From Syntrophomonas sp. (GTDB lineage Bacteria; Bacillota; Syntrophomonadia; Syntrophomonadales; Syntrophomonadaceae): DNA of 42,281 nt. Under the pieces are notes generated by a model. That model did no database searches. It was not told where the DNA came from and saw only the letters and a list, made by a program, of their open reading frames with translations. Positions 17,085 to 24,438 of this stretch are shown one piece after another; within the stretch, counting starts at the first letter, position 1; each line of letters begins with the position of its first letter. The stretch covers positions 1 to 42,281 of the forward strand of contig JAENZE010000020.1 of NCBI GenBank assembly GCA_016841425.1. The letters are read 5' to 3'. The position numbers were made by a program, and so were the translations under genes.

Positions 17085-17414
17085 ATGGATAACATAACAA
17101 TTGAAGTATATGGCGGAATTAATACTGCCGGTGGAGGCTGCAGCTGCGGGTGCAGTAGTTGTACTCCTGCTGATGCCAGAGTTGAATTTGAAGCGGTACA
17201 GGATGCTCTGGTGAAGAAATATGGGGAAGGGGTACTGGACTTCCAATTTATAGATACGGGAGATAAACTCCGGGATTATCCTCAGATACAACAGATAATT
17301 CAGGCTGGATATTCTTTCCCGGTTATAGTTGTGGATGGAAATCCCCGCTTAGCCGGGGGCATGCCCCTAGATGCTATGATACAGATAATAAGTGAAATCC
17401 AGGCCGCTCAATAA
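17085..17414 (+). CDS. YuzD-like thioredoxin-fold protein with Cys-rich N-terminus
   Basis: The 109-aa protein resembles YuzD/DUF1462 disulfide proteins: 'IEVYGG' start, a helix with 'EAVQDALVKKYG', 'FQFIDTGD', and the end 'YSFPVIVVDGNPRLAGGMPLDAM'. The unusual part is residues 18-26, 'GCSCGCSSC', with four cysteines in place of one CxxC. That could be a metal-binding site or a polysulfide/disulfide relay. GAGGAGG lies 8 bases before ATG 17085. It is the last gene of the ArsP-ArsR-redox set and is immediately followed by a long self-complementary sequence. Confidence 0.7.
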   Translation: MDNITIEVYGGINTAGGGCSCGCSSCTPADARVEFEAVQDALVKKYGEGVLDFQFIDTGDKLRDYPQIQQIIQAGYSFPVIVVDGNPRLAGGMPLDAMIQIISEIQAAQ

Positions 17415-17418
17415 GAAT

Positions 17419-17645
17419 GGGGAAAGGCTGTCTAAAAAGTCGGCACCCTGCCAGAACGAGCAAAAAAAGGTTAAGAGCAAGGCAACTGGAAAGCCCGTGA
17501 TTGAAGCGAGTAAGGTGTGGGGACACACTTCAAAGAGGAATGTCCCCGTAATAAGTACGTCGATTGAACGGACTTTCCAAGTTAAAGCAGCTATTAACCT
17601 TTTTTGATGGCCGAAAAGGACCGGGACGCCGGTCCTTTCCCAATT
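17419..17645 (+). ncRNA. Candidate structured RNA or MITE-like element with nested inverted repeats
   Basis: Four sets of arms nest in order. GGGAAAGG (17420-17427) pairs with CCTTTCCC (17634-17641). AAAAAAGGTTAA (17463-17474) pairs perfectly with TTAACCTTTTTT (17594-17605) and extends by AGC/GCT after one mismatch. ACT-GGAAAG-x-CCGT (17485-17498) pairs with 17568-17582. TGTGGGGACACA forms the apical hairpin. A small GGCA-CCC-TGCC hairpin (17442-17452) sits at the 5' side. At the 3' end AAAGGACCGG-GACG-CCGGTCCTTT is a terminator-like hairpin whose 3' arm overlaps the outermost arm, so the two folds exclude each other. It starts 5 bp after a stop codon. A 71-aa open frame crossing it looks incidental. 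Confidence 0.5.
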
Positions 17646-17756
17646 TGGAGTATTCAAGCGCCACAGTATTGCAATAAAATGCTGCTAACCTTTACAAAAA
17701 CCGTTCCCCAGTCCCATTATCAGATTCCAACTTCCAGATAAAATCAGACAGGGTAA
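17646..17756. other. Short gap with no recognised content
   Basis: Between the folded element and the next promoter I see no gene and no further repeat. Confidence 0.4.
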
Positions 17757-17807
17757 TTGACACTTGCTTAGATAGTTGATATATTAGAGGCATAATGAAC
17801 ATATGCC
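17757..17807 (+). promoter_or_regulatory. Sigma-A promoter and operator-like repeat of the NifX/MinD cluster
   Basis: TTGACA (17757-17762), a 17-bp spacer and TATATT (17780-17785) form a near-consensus promoter. GGCATA-ATGAACA-TATGCC (17789-17807), an inverted repeat with 6-bp arms, lies at the predicted start of transcription and could be a repressor site. Confidence 0.7.
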
Positions 17808-17870
17808 CAAATACGATGAATTGGCCTTATAAAATTCGGAAAGTGGGGTATTCGAAAGGAGGTTTAGTTT

Positions 17871-18062
17871 ATGCCGCGTGGAGATAGAACTGGACCGCAG
17901 GGTAAAGGACCTGGCTCAGGCAGAGGCCTGGGTAAGTGCAAAAAGACTAAAAACCAGGAGGACAGCAATATAGATAGAGGGTCTCCTCCAGCTGGTAGCG
18001 GAGGCCTTGGTTTGGGTAGAGCAGGAAGAGGTATGCAGGATAAGGGTAAAGGAAATAAATAG
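17871..18062 (+). CDS. DUF5320 small glycine-rich protein
   Basis: The 63-aa protein begins 'MPRGDRTGPQGKGPGSGRGLGKC', the hallmark of DUF5320. The family is recurrent beside NifX-like proteins and MinD/ferredoxin ATPases in strict anaerobes and has no established function. It is very rich in Gly, Lys and Arg, has one Cys and is probably disordered. AAAGGAGG lies 9 bases before ATG 17871. It is first in a four-gene set. Confidence 0.85.
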   Translation: MPRGDRTGPQGKGPGSGRGLGKCKKTKNQEDSNIDRGSPPAGSGGLGLGRAGRGMQDKGKGNK

Positions 18063-18099
18063 TACTAAACGACAATAATTTGATAGAGAGGTATTGAAT

Positions 18100-18450
18100 A
18101 TGGATAGTATAGCAATATGTTCCAGCGATGATAAACCTACAGCTATGGTAGATGGACGTTTCGGCCGCTGCCCTTACTTTATGGTGTGGAGTCCCGATTC
18201 TTCTGAATTTAAGAGTCTTAAGAACAACGGTATTGATGCCGCTCATGGTGCAGGTACCGGAGCTGCCCAGGTACTGTTACAGAATAAGGTGGGTGCAATT
18301 TTAACTACTCGTATTGGTCCCAAGGCCTTTCAAGTTTTAAACACAGCTGGTATTAAGATTTACCAGGGTCAGGAGAATATTAGCGTTCAAGAATTGTTGG
18401 ATAAATACCTGAGCCAGCAGTTGCAGGAATTAAAACAGCCTAATAATTAG
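18100..18450 (+). CDS. NifX/NifB-type dinitrogenase iron-molybdenum cofactor-binding-like protein
   Basis: The 116-aa product has the NifX-like fold (PF02579) seen in orange protein (ORP) and cofactor carriers: 'AICSSDDKPTAMVDGRFGRCPYFMVW', then 'GAAQVLLQNKVGAILTTRIGPKAFQVLNTAGIKIY'. These bind metal clusters transiently. No other nitrogen-fixation gene is present, so a role in nitrogenase is unlikely. I use ATG 18100 because AGAGAGG sits 8 bases upstream; TTG 18094 is too close to that site. The next gene follows within 45 bp. Confidence 0.88.
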   Translation: MDSIAICSSDDKPTAMVDGRFGRCPYFMVWSPDSSEFKSLKNNGIDAAHGAGTGAAQVLLQNKVGAILTTRIGPKAFQVLNTAGIKIYQGQENISVQELLDKYLSQQLQELKQPNN

Positions 18451-18493
18451 CTGTTGAATGGGATTATCTTTACCAGGAAAAGGAGAAGCAAAA

Positions 18494-19339
18494 ATGGAAA
18501 TAGCTGTTGCAAGCGGCAAGGGAGGTACGGGCAAGACCCTGGTGGCGACCTGTCTGGCCAGGGTTCTTGCTGACTATAATCCGGTATTAGTCGATGCCGA
18601 TGTAGAAGAACCCAACGCCGGGCTGGTTATATCTCATCAACCTGTAAATATCCGGCCAGCCTTTCGTCCGGTACCATCAATTGACATGAAGAGCTGTACT
18701 CTGTGCGGCAAATGTGCCGAGTTATGCCGTTTTAATGCACTGGTGGTACTTCCTGGCGAAGTGATGGTCTTCACTGAATTGTGCCATTCTTGTGGACTTT
18801 GCGCTTACATTTGCCCAGAAAATGCCATTAACGAAGCAAACCATAAAATAGGAGTCATAGAAGAATCTGCTTTGCTCAGCGGAGGACATTTAATTACTGG
18901 CAGGCTATTAGTGGGCGAAGTCCAGAGTCCTCCTTTGATCAAAACAGCCCGGGAGAGCAAGAGGCAGGACAGTGAATACCGGGTGGTAGACTGCCCGCCG
19001 GGAACCACCTGTCCCGCCATAGAATCTATACGGGATAGTGATTTTTGCCTGCTGGTGACCGAGCCATCTTTGTTTGGTGCACATGACCTGGAACTATCTA
19101 TCTCTGCAACCAAATTGCTAGGTGTTCGTACGGGCATAATTATTAACCGCTGGCAAGGGGATGATGGAGATATAGGAATCCTAGCCCGTGCAGAGGATAT
19201 TCCCATCCTGGAGCGCATACCCTACAGCATGGAACTGGCTAAATCCTATGCCCGAGGAGGAAACCCCCTGGATGCTATGCCGGAGCTGCACGGGATACTG
19301 GAAAAAATAATTGAAGAAGTGAAGGAGAGGGTAGTGTGA
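18494..19339 (+). CDS. MinD-superfamily ATPase with inserted 2x[4Fe-4S] ferredoxin domain (first)
   Basis: The 281-aa product has a deviant Walker A 'SGKGGTGKT' (7-15). An inserted bacterial-ferredoxin domain carries Cys68/71/74/78 and Cys97/100/103/107, and 'VVDCPPGTTCPAI' marks the switch region. This is the COG1149 ATPase found in pairs in the ORP complex of sulfate reducers and in many anaerobes. Members probably load or use Fe-S or mixed-metal clusters with ATP. ATG 18494 has AAGGAGAAG upstream; an in-frame extension to 18458 has no good site. Its last codons overlap the second ATPase. Confidence 0.9.
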   Translation: MEIAVASGKGGTGKTLVATCLARVLADYNPVLVDADVEEPNAGLVISHQPVNIRPAFRPVPSIDMKSCTLCGKCAELCRFNALVVLPGEVMVFTELCHSCGLCAYICPENAINEANHKIGVIEESALLSGGHLITGRLLVGEVQSPPLIKTARESKRQDSEYRVVDCPPGTTCPAIESIRDSDFCLLVTEPSLFGAHDLELSISATKLLGVRTGIIINRWQGDDGDIGILARAEDIPILERIPYSMELAKSYARGGNPLDAMPELHGILEKIIEEVKERVV

Positions 19340-20211
19340 AAGAGCTTTTGGTTCTCAGTGGTAAGGGAGGAACCGGGAAAACTTCTCTCACTGCTTCATT
19401 TGTATACCTGGCCGATAAGTGCATCGCCTGTGATTATGATGTTGATGCACCTAATCTGCCCATTCTTCTTAAGCCTGATGCTTCTGAGGGACACGAGTTC
19501 AGTTCCGGTTTAACTGCCGATTTAAATAAGGATATCTGTATAGATTGTGGGTTGTGCCGTGATATCTGTCGTTTTGAAGCGATTAGCAACGAATACGAGA
19601 TTTCAACCTTATCCTGTGAAGGCTGCGGCTTTTGCGCTGAGGTCTGCCCGGTGGAAGCCATAGCAATGCAGGAAAGACCATCAGGTAGGTGGTTCGCGAG
19701 CAACTCTGGTACCAATGGGAAAATGATTCCCCTGTTTCATGCTGAATTGCGACCAGGTGAGGAAAACTCGGGCAAACTAGTAGCACAGGTCAAAAGTGCT
19801 GCCCGCCAGAAAGCTCAAGAAGAAGGGTATCCATTATTAATATCAGATGGTTCGCCGGGGATTGGCTGTCCGGTTATATCTTCCCTGGTTGAAACAACTC
19901 TGGTTGTTATAGTGACTGAGCCCAGTGTTTCCGGATATCATGACTTAAAACGGGTACAGGAATTACTTGATTTAAGAGGAGTTAAAAGTATACTGCTTAT
20001 CAACAAGGCGGATATTGATTCGAAAGCGGCAGAAAATATGGAACAATGGGCCCGGGAAAACGGTATACCCTGCGCGGGCAAGCTGCCTTACAGTCCCGAG
20101 TTGGCGGCTGCGGTATCGGTGGGCGAAGTACCGGTGAGCAGGAAAGAACTGCATGACCTGATTTTGCCGGTATGGCAAAAGATTATGCAAACCATGGAGG
20201 TGCTGGAATAA
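19336..20211 (+). CDS. MinD-superfamily ATPase with inserted 2x[4Fe-4S] ferredoxin domain (second)
   Basis: The 291-aa paralogue of the preceding protein starts at GTG 19336, overlapping the previous stop by 4 nt, with AAGGAGAGG just upstream. Walker A 'SGKGGTGKT' is at residues 8-16, and the ferredoxin insert has Cys68/71/74/78 and Cys94/97/100/104, nearly the same spacing as its partner. 'ISDGSPGIGCPVI' matches the switch region. Such tandem pairs are thought to work as heterodimers. A ~50-residue block after the ferredoxin domain ('RPSGRWFASNSGTNGKMIPLFHAEL') is conserved in form between the two copies, probably the client-facing surface. Confidence 0.9.
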   Translation: MKELLVLSGKGGTGKTSLTASFVYLADKCIACDYDVDAPNLPILLKPDASEGHEFSSGLTADLNKDICIDCGLCRDICRFEAISNEYEISTLSCEGCGFCAEVCPVEAIAMQERPSGRWFASNSGTNGKMIPLFHAELRPGEENSGKLVAQVKSAARQKAQEEGYPLLISDGSPGIGCPVISSLVETTLVVIVTEPSVSGYHDLKRVQELLDLRGVKSILLINKADIDSKAAENMEQWARENGIPCAGKLPYSPELAAAVSVGEVPVSRKELHDLILPVWQKIMQTMEVLE

Positions 20212-20359
20212 AGGACTCAGGGCAGCAGGTGATTGTGTTAAGCACACGTCTGCTTGCCTTTATAGGTCCTACTCGAAGAAGAAATCGTCTGGCAGATGGC
20301 ACTGTTTAGTAACCCTTTAAATACAATGATAATAGCAAATTGTTGACAGGGGTGTGTTT

Positions 20360-22231
20360 ATGAGGAGAGCCTTAATCCGATTTGAAGATGTAGGGCCCGG
20401 CGGCCATTATGATTCAGCAGAAGCTCTGCAAAAGCTTCGGGTCATTGCTGATTATCTGGCTTCAGAAGGGGTTCCCTTTCATATATCCATCATTCCCCGT
20501 TTTATTAATCCTTCCATCGGGTACGATAAGTCTATCGCTATGACCCACGATCCTTATGTAAGGCGGTTTATTGAAACTATACAATACTGTTGCAGGAACA
20601 ATGCGGCTCTGGGTATGCATGGTTATACTCATCAACATGCTGAATCAGTTAGCGCTGATGGTTGGGAATTTGCATTCCCCTTCTGCAGCAGTTGTCCACC
20701 GGATGATGTGGAGGAAGCATGCAATCAGCCGGAGGCTTTTATTAACTCTTATGCCTATAACCGTCTGAAACAGGGGTTTACTGCCTTTGCTAAATCCAAA
20801 TTAAGAATTGATTGGGGATTTTCTACTCCGCACTATACTGCCTCACCAGTGCACCGCTGCATTATCGAGGCGTGCTCAGGCCTTTGTTTTGAAAATTCTC
20901 CCTGTGGTTCTAATCCCCGGCGGGCTGCCCTGTATGATAAGGACCATGAATTTTATCGCGGGGTCATATATGTTCCCACCCCGTTATTTTATGTAATGCC
21001 AGACCGGTCTGATCAAGATGTGCAAAGGATCTGCCGGGAAATAAAAGATTATCAGGTTGATGAGCTGGCCGCCTTTTTCTTTCATCCCTACCTGGACTTT
21101 CCCTTTATTGCAATCAATAAGGCGGGGAAAGTGTCTTATAATGAAAATTCCTACTTGAAACAATTGATAAGGTGCTTCAAAAAGGAAGGTTTCACTTTTG
21201 TACCGATATTGAGCCTGTTTGATTTTGTTCCTGCATCGCGCAGGATCAGGTTCTATCCTGGTAAAGAAAATATTATATTTACTGGCCGTATTGATAATAG
21301 CGGTAAAACTGGCCTCATAATCTGGCAGCCGGCCAGCGGAAGCTGGTTCCTGGAGCCATGTCCTCTGGAGAATTTTCCCTGCCGGCAGAACCAATTAAAA
21401 GAGGCTGGCAAAGGAAACCGTGTCCTGGAAAATTGGGCCCGGGGCGAGGATTGGAAACCATTGATAGGGGATTTTAACGGGGATGGTATAGATGATGTAG
21501 TGGTATGGAATCATTTAACCGGCGATTGGCAGGTAGCTATTAATGATGGCAGGAATCTTATACCTGATCATGGGCGCGGCGATTTCAGCTGGCTAAAACC
21601 ATGGGCACGTAGTCAGCAATGGGTTCCATTAACAGGTGATTTCAACGGTGATGGTAAAGACGATATTCTAGTCTGGTATCCCCCCGATGGTATATGGCAG
21701 GCAGCTTTAAGTGACGGTAAGCAGTTTATCCCCGGCCCGGGCAGAGGTGACTATATCTGGTTGGAAGGCTGGGCTAAGAACAGCTGCTTGATTCCATTGA
21801 CAGGTGATTTTAATGGAGATGGGAAAAGCGATATAGCGGTTTGGAATCCCGAGAATGGCGAATGGAAAGTTGCTTTAAGTAATGGCCAGCAGTTTATTGC
21901 TGATGCAGAACCCTGGTTGTCTCCATGGGCCCTGGGTTACGAATGGAAGGCTCTGGTAGGGGATTTTAATGGAGACGGGTATGACGACATTTTGGTAGTA
22001 AATCCTGGCCGGGGAGAATGGCAGGTCGCCCTGAGCAGCGGAACATCGTTCTGCCCTACTGGAAACTCATTTCAACCCTGGGCGGCTGACCCTGATATGC
22101 AGCCTTATACAGGAGATTTCAATGGAGATGGAACCAGCGCAATAATGGCCCGGCTTCCTTACCTGAGAGATGGCACTTTGGATGTTGCGGTATCGGTATT
22201 ACGTTATACTGAAAATGGTAGGGTAGGTTAG
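20360..22231 (+). CDS. DUF2334 deacetylase-like domain fused to five FG-GAP-type repeats
   Basis: The 623-aa protein has two parts. Residues ~1-300 resemble DUF2334, polysaccharide-deacetylase-like proteins: 'LIRFEDVGPGG', 'PFHISIIPRF', 'ALGMHGYTHQHAES' with a His cluster, 'WGFSTPHYTA' and 'AFFFHPYLDFPF'. Residues ~320-620 hold five repeats centred on 'GDFNGDG', at about 370, 426, 482, 534 and 585, a calcium-binding DxNxDG loop as in FG-GAP/VCBS beta-propellers. No signal peptide, membrane helix or sorting signal is visible, which is odd for a glycan-active propeller protein. ATG 20360 is chosen because AGGGGTG lies 5 bases upstream; GTG 20354 overlaps it. Substrate is unknown. The gene is monocistronic. 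Confidence 0.75.
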   Translation: MRRALIRFEDVGPGGHYDSAEALQKLRVIADYLASEGVPFHISIIPRFINPSIGYDKSIAMTHDPYVRRFIETIQYCCRNNAALGMHGYTHQHAESVSADGWEFAFPFCSSCPPDDVEEACNQPEAFINSYAYNRLKQGFTAFAKSKLRIDWGFSTPHYTASPVHRCIIEACSGLCFENSPCGSNPRRAALYDKDHEFYRGVIYVPTPLFYVMPDRSDQDVQRICREIKDYQVDELAAFFFHPYLDFPFIAINKAGKVSYNENSYLKQLIRCFKKEGFTFVPILSLFDFVPASRRIRFYPGKENIIFTGRIDNSGKTGLIIWQPASGSWFLEPCPLENFPCRQNQLKEAGKGNRVLENWARGEDWKPLIGDFNGDGIDDVVVWNHLTGDWQVAINDGRNLIPDHGRGDFSWLKPWARSQQWVPLTGDFNGDGKDDILVWYPPDGIWQAALSDGKQFIPGPGRGDYIWLEGWAKNSCLIPLTGDFNGDGKSDIAVWNPENGEWKVALSNGQQFIADAEPWLSPWALGYEWKALVGDFNGDGYDDILVVNPGRGEWQVALSSGTSFCPTGNSFQPWAADPDMQPYTGDFNGDGTSAIMARLPYLRDGTLDVAVSVLRYTENGRVG

Positions 22232-22249
22232 AATAAACGCATATTAGAT

Positions 22250-22287
22250 GAACTGAGAACAGCCGGTAGACCCGGCTGTTTAAGTTC
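22250..22287. terminator. Bidirectional terminator between convergent genes
   Basis: GAACT...AACAGCCGG and CCGGCTGTT..AGTTC form a long stem with a short loop, between the DUF2334 gene (rightward) and the aminomutase gene (leftward). Confidence 0.7.
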
Positions 22288-22333
22288 AAACGTATATTTT
22301 ATAAAGAGTTAAAAAGTTATAATCTTGCGTTAA

Positions 22334-23614
22334 CTACTTGCCAGTGGCAGCAAGATTCTTATCATCCTGTTGGTCAGGCGAGTTGTCACATTTGATAATC
22401 CGGTTTTCCCAGGTGCGGATCGTAAGTTCCTCATCATCCAGAGCTAGAATATAATCAGGAAGCAGAGGTGTTTTCCCATAACCCTGCGGTGCATTGATAA
22501 TATAAGTGGGGATGGCTAATCCAGAGGTATAACCCCTCAAGTTTTCCATAATGTCCAAACCCGTATCAATACTGGTCATAAAGTGAGCCGTACCCTTCAC
22601 CTGCTTGGCATGGAAAATATAATAGGGACGAACTCTTATCTTGAGCAGTTCCTGGTTCATTTTCTTCATAATATGGGGTTGGTCATTAATTTCCTTCAAT
22701 AGCACCGCCTGGTTACCCAGAACTACTCCTGCCTTTATCAAACGATCACAAGCTTTTTTTGCTTCCGGGGTGACTTCCAGGGGAGAATTAAACTGGGTAT
22801 TGATATACAGCGGCTCATGTCGGGCAAAAACCGCACACAACTCCTGGGTGATCCTCTGAGGCAGGGTAACTGGAGTTCTAGTTCCCAGTCTTTTAATTTC
22901 AACGTGCTCCATATTGTCCAACTCACTGAGCAGCCAATCCAAGACCGAGTTGCTCAACATCAAGGCATCTCCGCCGGTTATCAACACATCCCGAATTTCC
23001 TTATTATTTCTGATATAATCTAGTGCCAGTACAAGATTTGCCATGCTGGCATGGGTATCCTTTTGCTCGAAATTACGGCGTCTCTGGCAGTGCCGGCAGT
23101 ACATACCACACTGATTGGTCACGTTAATAATCAAGCGGTCTGGATATCTCCTGGTTATGGTAGGTGCTGGACAGGTATCAGCTTCTCCCATGGGATCTTC
23201 ATAACCACTATCGTCTTGCAGTTCCCTGATATCTGGCACTGATTGTTTATATATAGGGGAATTTTTATAATCAGCAATATCAATTAGACTTAAATAATAA
23301 GGGGAAATAGCCCAACGAAAATGCCGGGATATCTCTGCTATTTCCTCGATTTCGAAATCCTTTAAAGGAATCAGATCTTTAAGCGTTTGCACATCACTTA
23401 TCCGGTGCTTCATCTGCCATCCCCAATTATTCCAATCAGATTCCTTAGCATTGAAATATTTCATGATATTATCTTTGTTTTTCCAGCTGCGTTCTTTCGC
23501 TCTAAAGCCAGTCTCTATGCTCGCTTCAATGTCTAAATAATCCTGGATGCGAGATTTTAATTCCCCGGCCCTCTCCAAGCCAGCTGCATGTTCTAAGCTG
23601 TAGTTTTTTGGCAT
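22334..23614 (-). CDS. eam: Glutamate 2,3-aminomutase (radical SAM, PLP)
   Basis: The 426-aa product is in the lysine 2,3-aminomutase family. The radical-SAM cluster motif is 'CGMYCRHC' (Cys169, Cys173, Cys176) and the PLP lysine is Lys381 in 'GYGKTP'. Two residues that separate the families favour glutamate: the lysine-binding Asp pair of lysine aminomutase is replaced by Lys337 ('YIFHAK') and Asn374 ('YIINAPQG'), as described for clostridial glutamate 2,3-aminomutase. The product would be beta-glutamate, a compatible solute. No beta-lysine acetyltransferase gene is adjacent, which also argues against lysine. AAGGAGG lies 10 bases before the start. A c-di-AMP riboswitch occupies its leader. 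Confidence 0.88.
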   Translation of the reverse strand: MPKNYSLEHAAGLERAGELKSRIQDYLDIEASIETGFRAKERSWKNKDNIMKYFNAKESDWNNWGWQMKHRISDVQTLKDLIPLKDFEIEEIAEISRHFRWAISPYYLSLIDIADYKNSPIYKQSVPDIRELQDDSGYEDPMGEADTCPAPTITRRYPDRLIINVTNQCGMYCRHCQRRRNFEQKDTHASMANLVLALDYIRNNKEIRDVLITGGDALMLSNSVLDWLLSELDNMEHVEIKRLGTRTPVTLPQRITQELCAVFARHEPLYINTQFNSPLEVTPEAKKACDRLIKAGVVLGNQAVLLKEINDQPHIMKKMNQELLKIRVRPYYIFHAKQVKGTAHFMTSIDTGLDIMENLRGYTSGLAIPTYIINAPQGYGKTPLLPDYILALDDEELTIRTWENRIIKCDNSPDQQDDKNLAATGK

Positions 23615-23865
23615 AGTAAAAGTCCTCCTTCGATAAGATTTGGCATCAAGTCCAGCTTTCTTGAAAACTGAAATTAATTTTAATTGATATAATATTAATT
23701 TCTTTACCTTTAGAGATTGCTCACAATTGACTTTCCATCAGACGCAGGGACAGAAACAAGATTATAGGTGCTTATAATGAAGCCATGTATTATCCTGCAC
23801 AGGTAAAGCAAAATATACCGTATCAAAATGTACATCCAATATATACCAACTAATGTATGGAATAA

Positions 23866-23920
23866 GAAAAGCTTGAGATGATTGTTCTGGAATAAATATT
23901 AACTACTCATCCAACTTTTC
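23866..23920 (-). promoter_or_regulatory. Possible expression-platform hairpin after the riboswitch aptamer
   Basis: Read leftward, GAAAAG-TTG-GATG (from 23920) can pair with CATC-CAA-CTTTTC (to 23866), 13 bp with two single-base bulges and a ~27-nt loop, followed by a U-rich CTTTTCTTATT. It begins almost directly after the aptamer, where a terminator would lie. The stem is AT-rich, so the assignment is tentative. Confidence 0.35.
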
Positions 23921-23921
23921 C

Positions 23922-24040
23922 TGTACTGCCTACGAGGTTAGCTGACGGATTCGGACCAGGAAGCCCTACCAGTAACCTGGATTCACCCCATAAAATGGTT
24001 CCCCCGTTTGCTCCATCGGGCGACGCAGCAATTCGGCACA
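23922..24040 (-). promoter_or_regulatory. c-di-AMP riboswitch (ydaO/yuaA class) upstream of eam
   Basis: Read on the minus strand, the conserved ydaO blocks occur in order: GGGGGAACC, GGGGTGAATCC, AGGGCTTCC, CCGAATCCGTCAGCTAACC, then TCGTAGGC closing against TGTGCC at the 5' end. These match the c-di-AMP aptamer consensus closely, including the nearly invariant CCGTCAGCTAACCTCGTAGGC-type 3' segment. The only leftward gene is eam, whose start is 307 nt further on. ydaO RNAs usually switch expression off when c-di-AMP is high, and their targets are typically potassium and osmolyte genes. Confidence 0.93.
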
Positions 24041-24083
24041 AATTGAAAAATAATACTGTTAAATATTATTCGCTTGTATATAT

Positions 24084-24113
24084 ATTATAATAGTTTACCG
24101 CTGATTGTGTCAA
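24084..24113 (-). promoter_or_regulatory. Sigma-A promoter for the riboswitch-eam transcript
   Basis: On the minus strand TTGACA (24108-24113) and TATAAT (24084-24089) are spaced 18 bp. Both hexamers are consensus. Transcription would start near 24077, about 37 nt before the aptamer. Confidence 0.8.
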
Positions 24114-24330
24114 AGATCGTATAAACCCTGATATGGAATAAGCCATACTATATACCTGATACTGGGTTTAAAACTGTAATAGCTATGTTCCATATAATAA
24201 CAATAACATAAATAACAAAAAAAGGAAAATAATTGTATTGACTCAGATTTACGATGGCCTCTTATTGTTTGCTAATTCCTTCATTGCCCGATATAAGAAG
24301 TTATAAAATCTGTCATATAAGCGAGGTGTC
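24114..24330. other. Intergenic region upstream of hsp20
   Basis: AAACCC (about 24124) and GGGTTT (about 24171) flank an inner TATGG-AATAAG-CCATA hairpin; its role is unknown. TTGACT near 24238 is a possible -35 for hsp20, but the -10 is poor. I find no CIRCE-type repeat (TTAGCACTC-N9-GAGTGCTAA). Confidence 0.35.
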
Positions 24331-24438
24331 ATGTATGTATCAGGTGGATTAGCAGCACTTACCAGTCATGAAATAGGAATGAATAAAATGTGGGATAAAA
24401 AACAACAATATAAAAAAAATATTGAGGTGATGAAATGA
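24331..24438 (+). CDS. Possible 35-aa upstream ORF coupled to hsp20
   Basis: ATG 24331 has GAGGTG 2-4 bases upstream (a short spacing) and reads 35 codons, ending at TGA 24436-24438. That stop overlaps the hsp20 start in an ATGA arrangement. The peptide begins MYVSGGLAALTSHEIGMNKMW and ends lysine-rich. The overlap suggests translational coupling or a leader peptide, but the composition is not distinctive and the frame could be chance. Confidence 0.3.
   Translation: MYVSGGLAALTSHEIGMNKMWDKKQQYKKNIEVMK

Noticed and set aside
17392-17607. 71-aa rightward open frame across the folded element
   Set aside because: It overlaps the end of the YuzD-like gene, has no good ribosome binding site, and its sequence is explained by the inverted repeats.
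18100-18450. Nitrogenase cofactor gene
   Set aside because: Only the NifX-like fold is shared; no nif structural genes are present and the neighbours fit an ORP-like cluster.
22334-23614. Lysine 2,3-aminomutase (kamA/ablA)
   Set aside because: The two lysine-binding Asp positions are Lys337 and Asn374, and no ablB-type acetyltransferase is adjacent.
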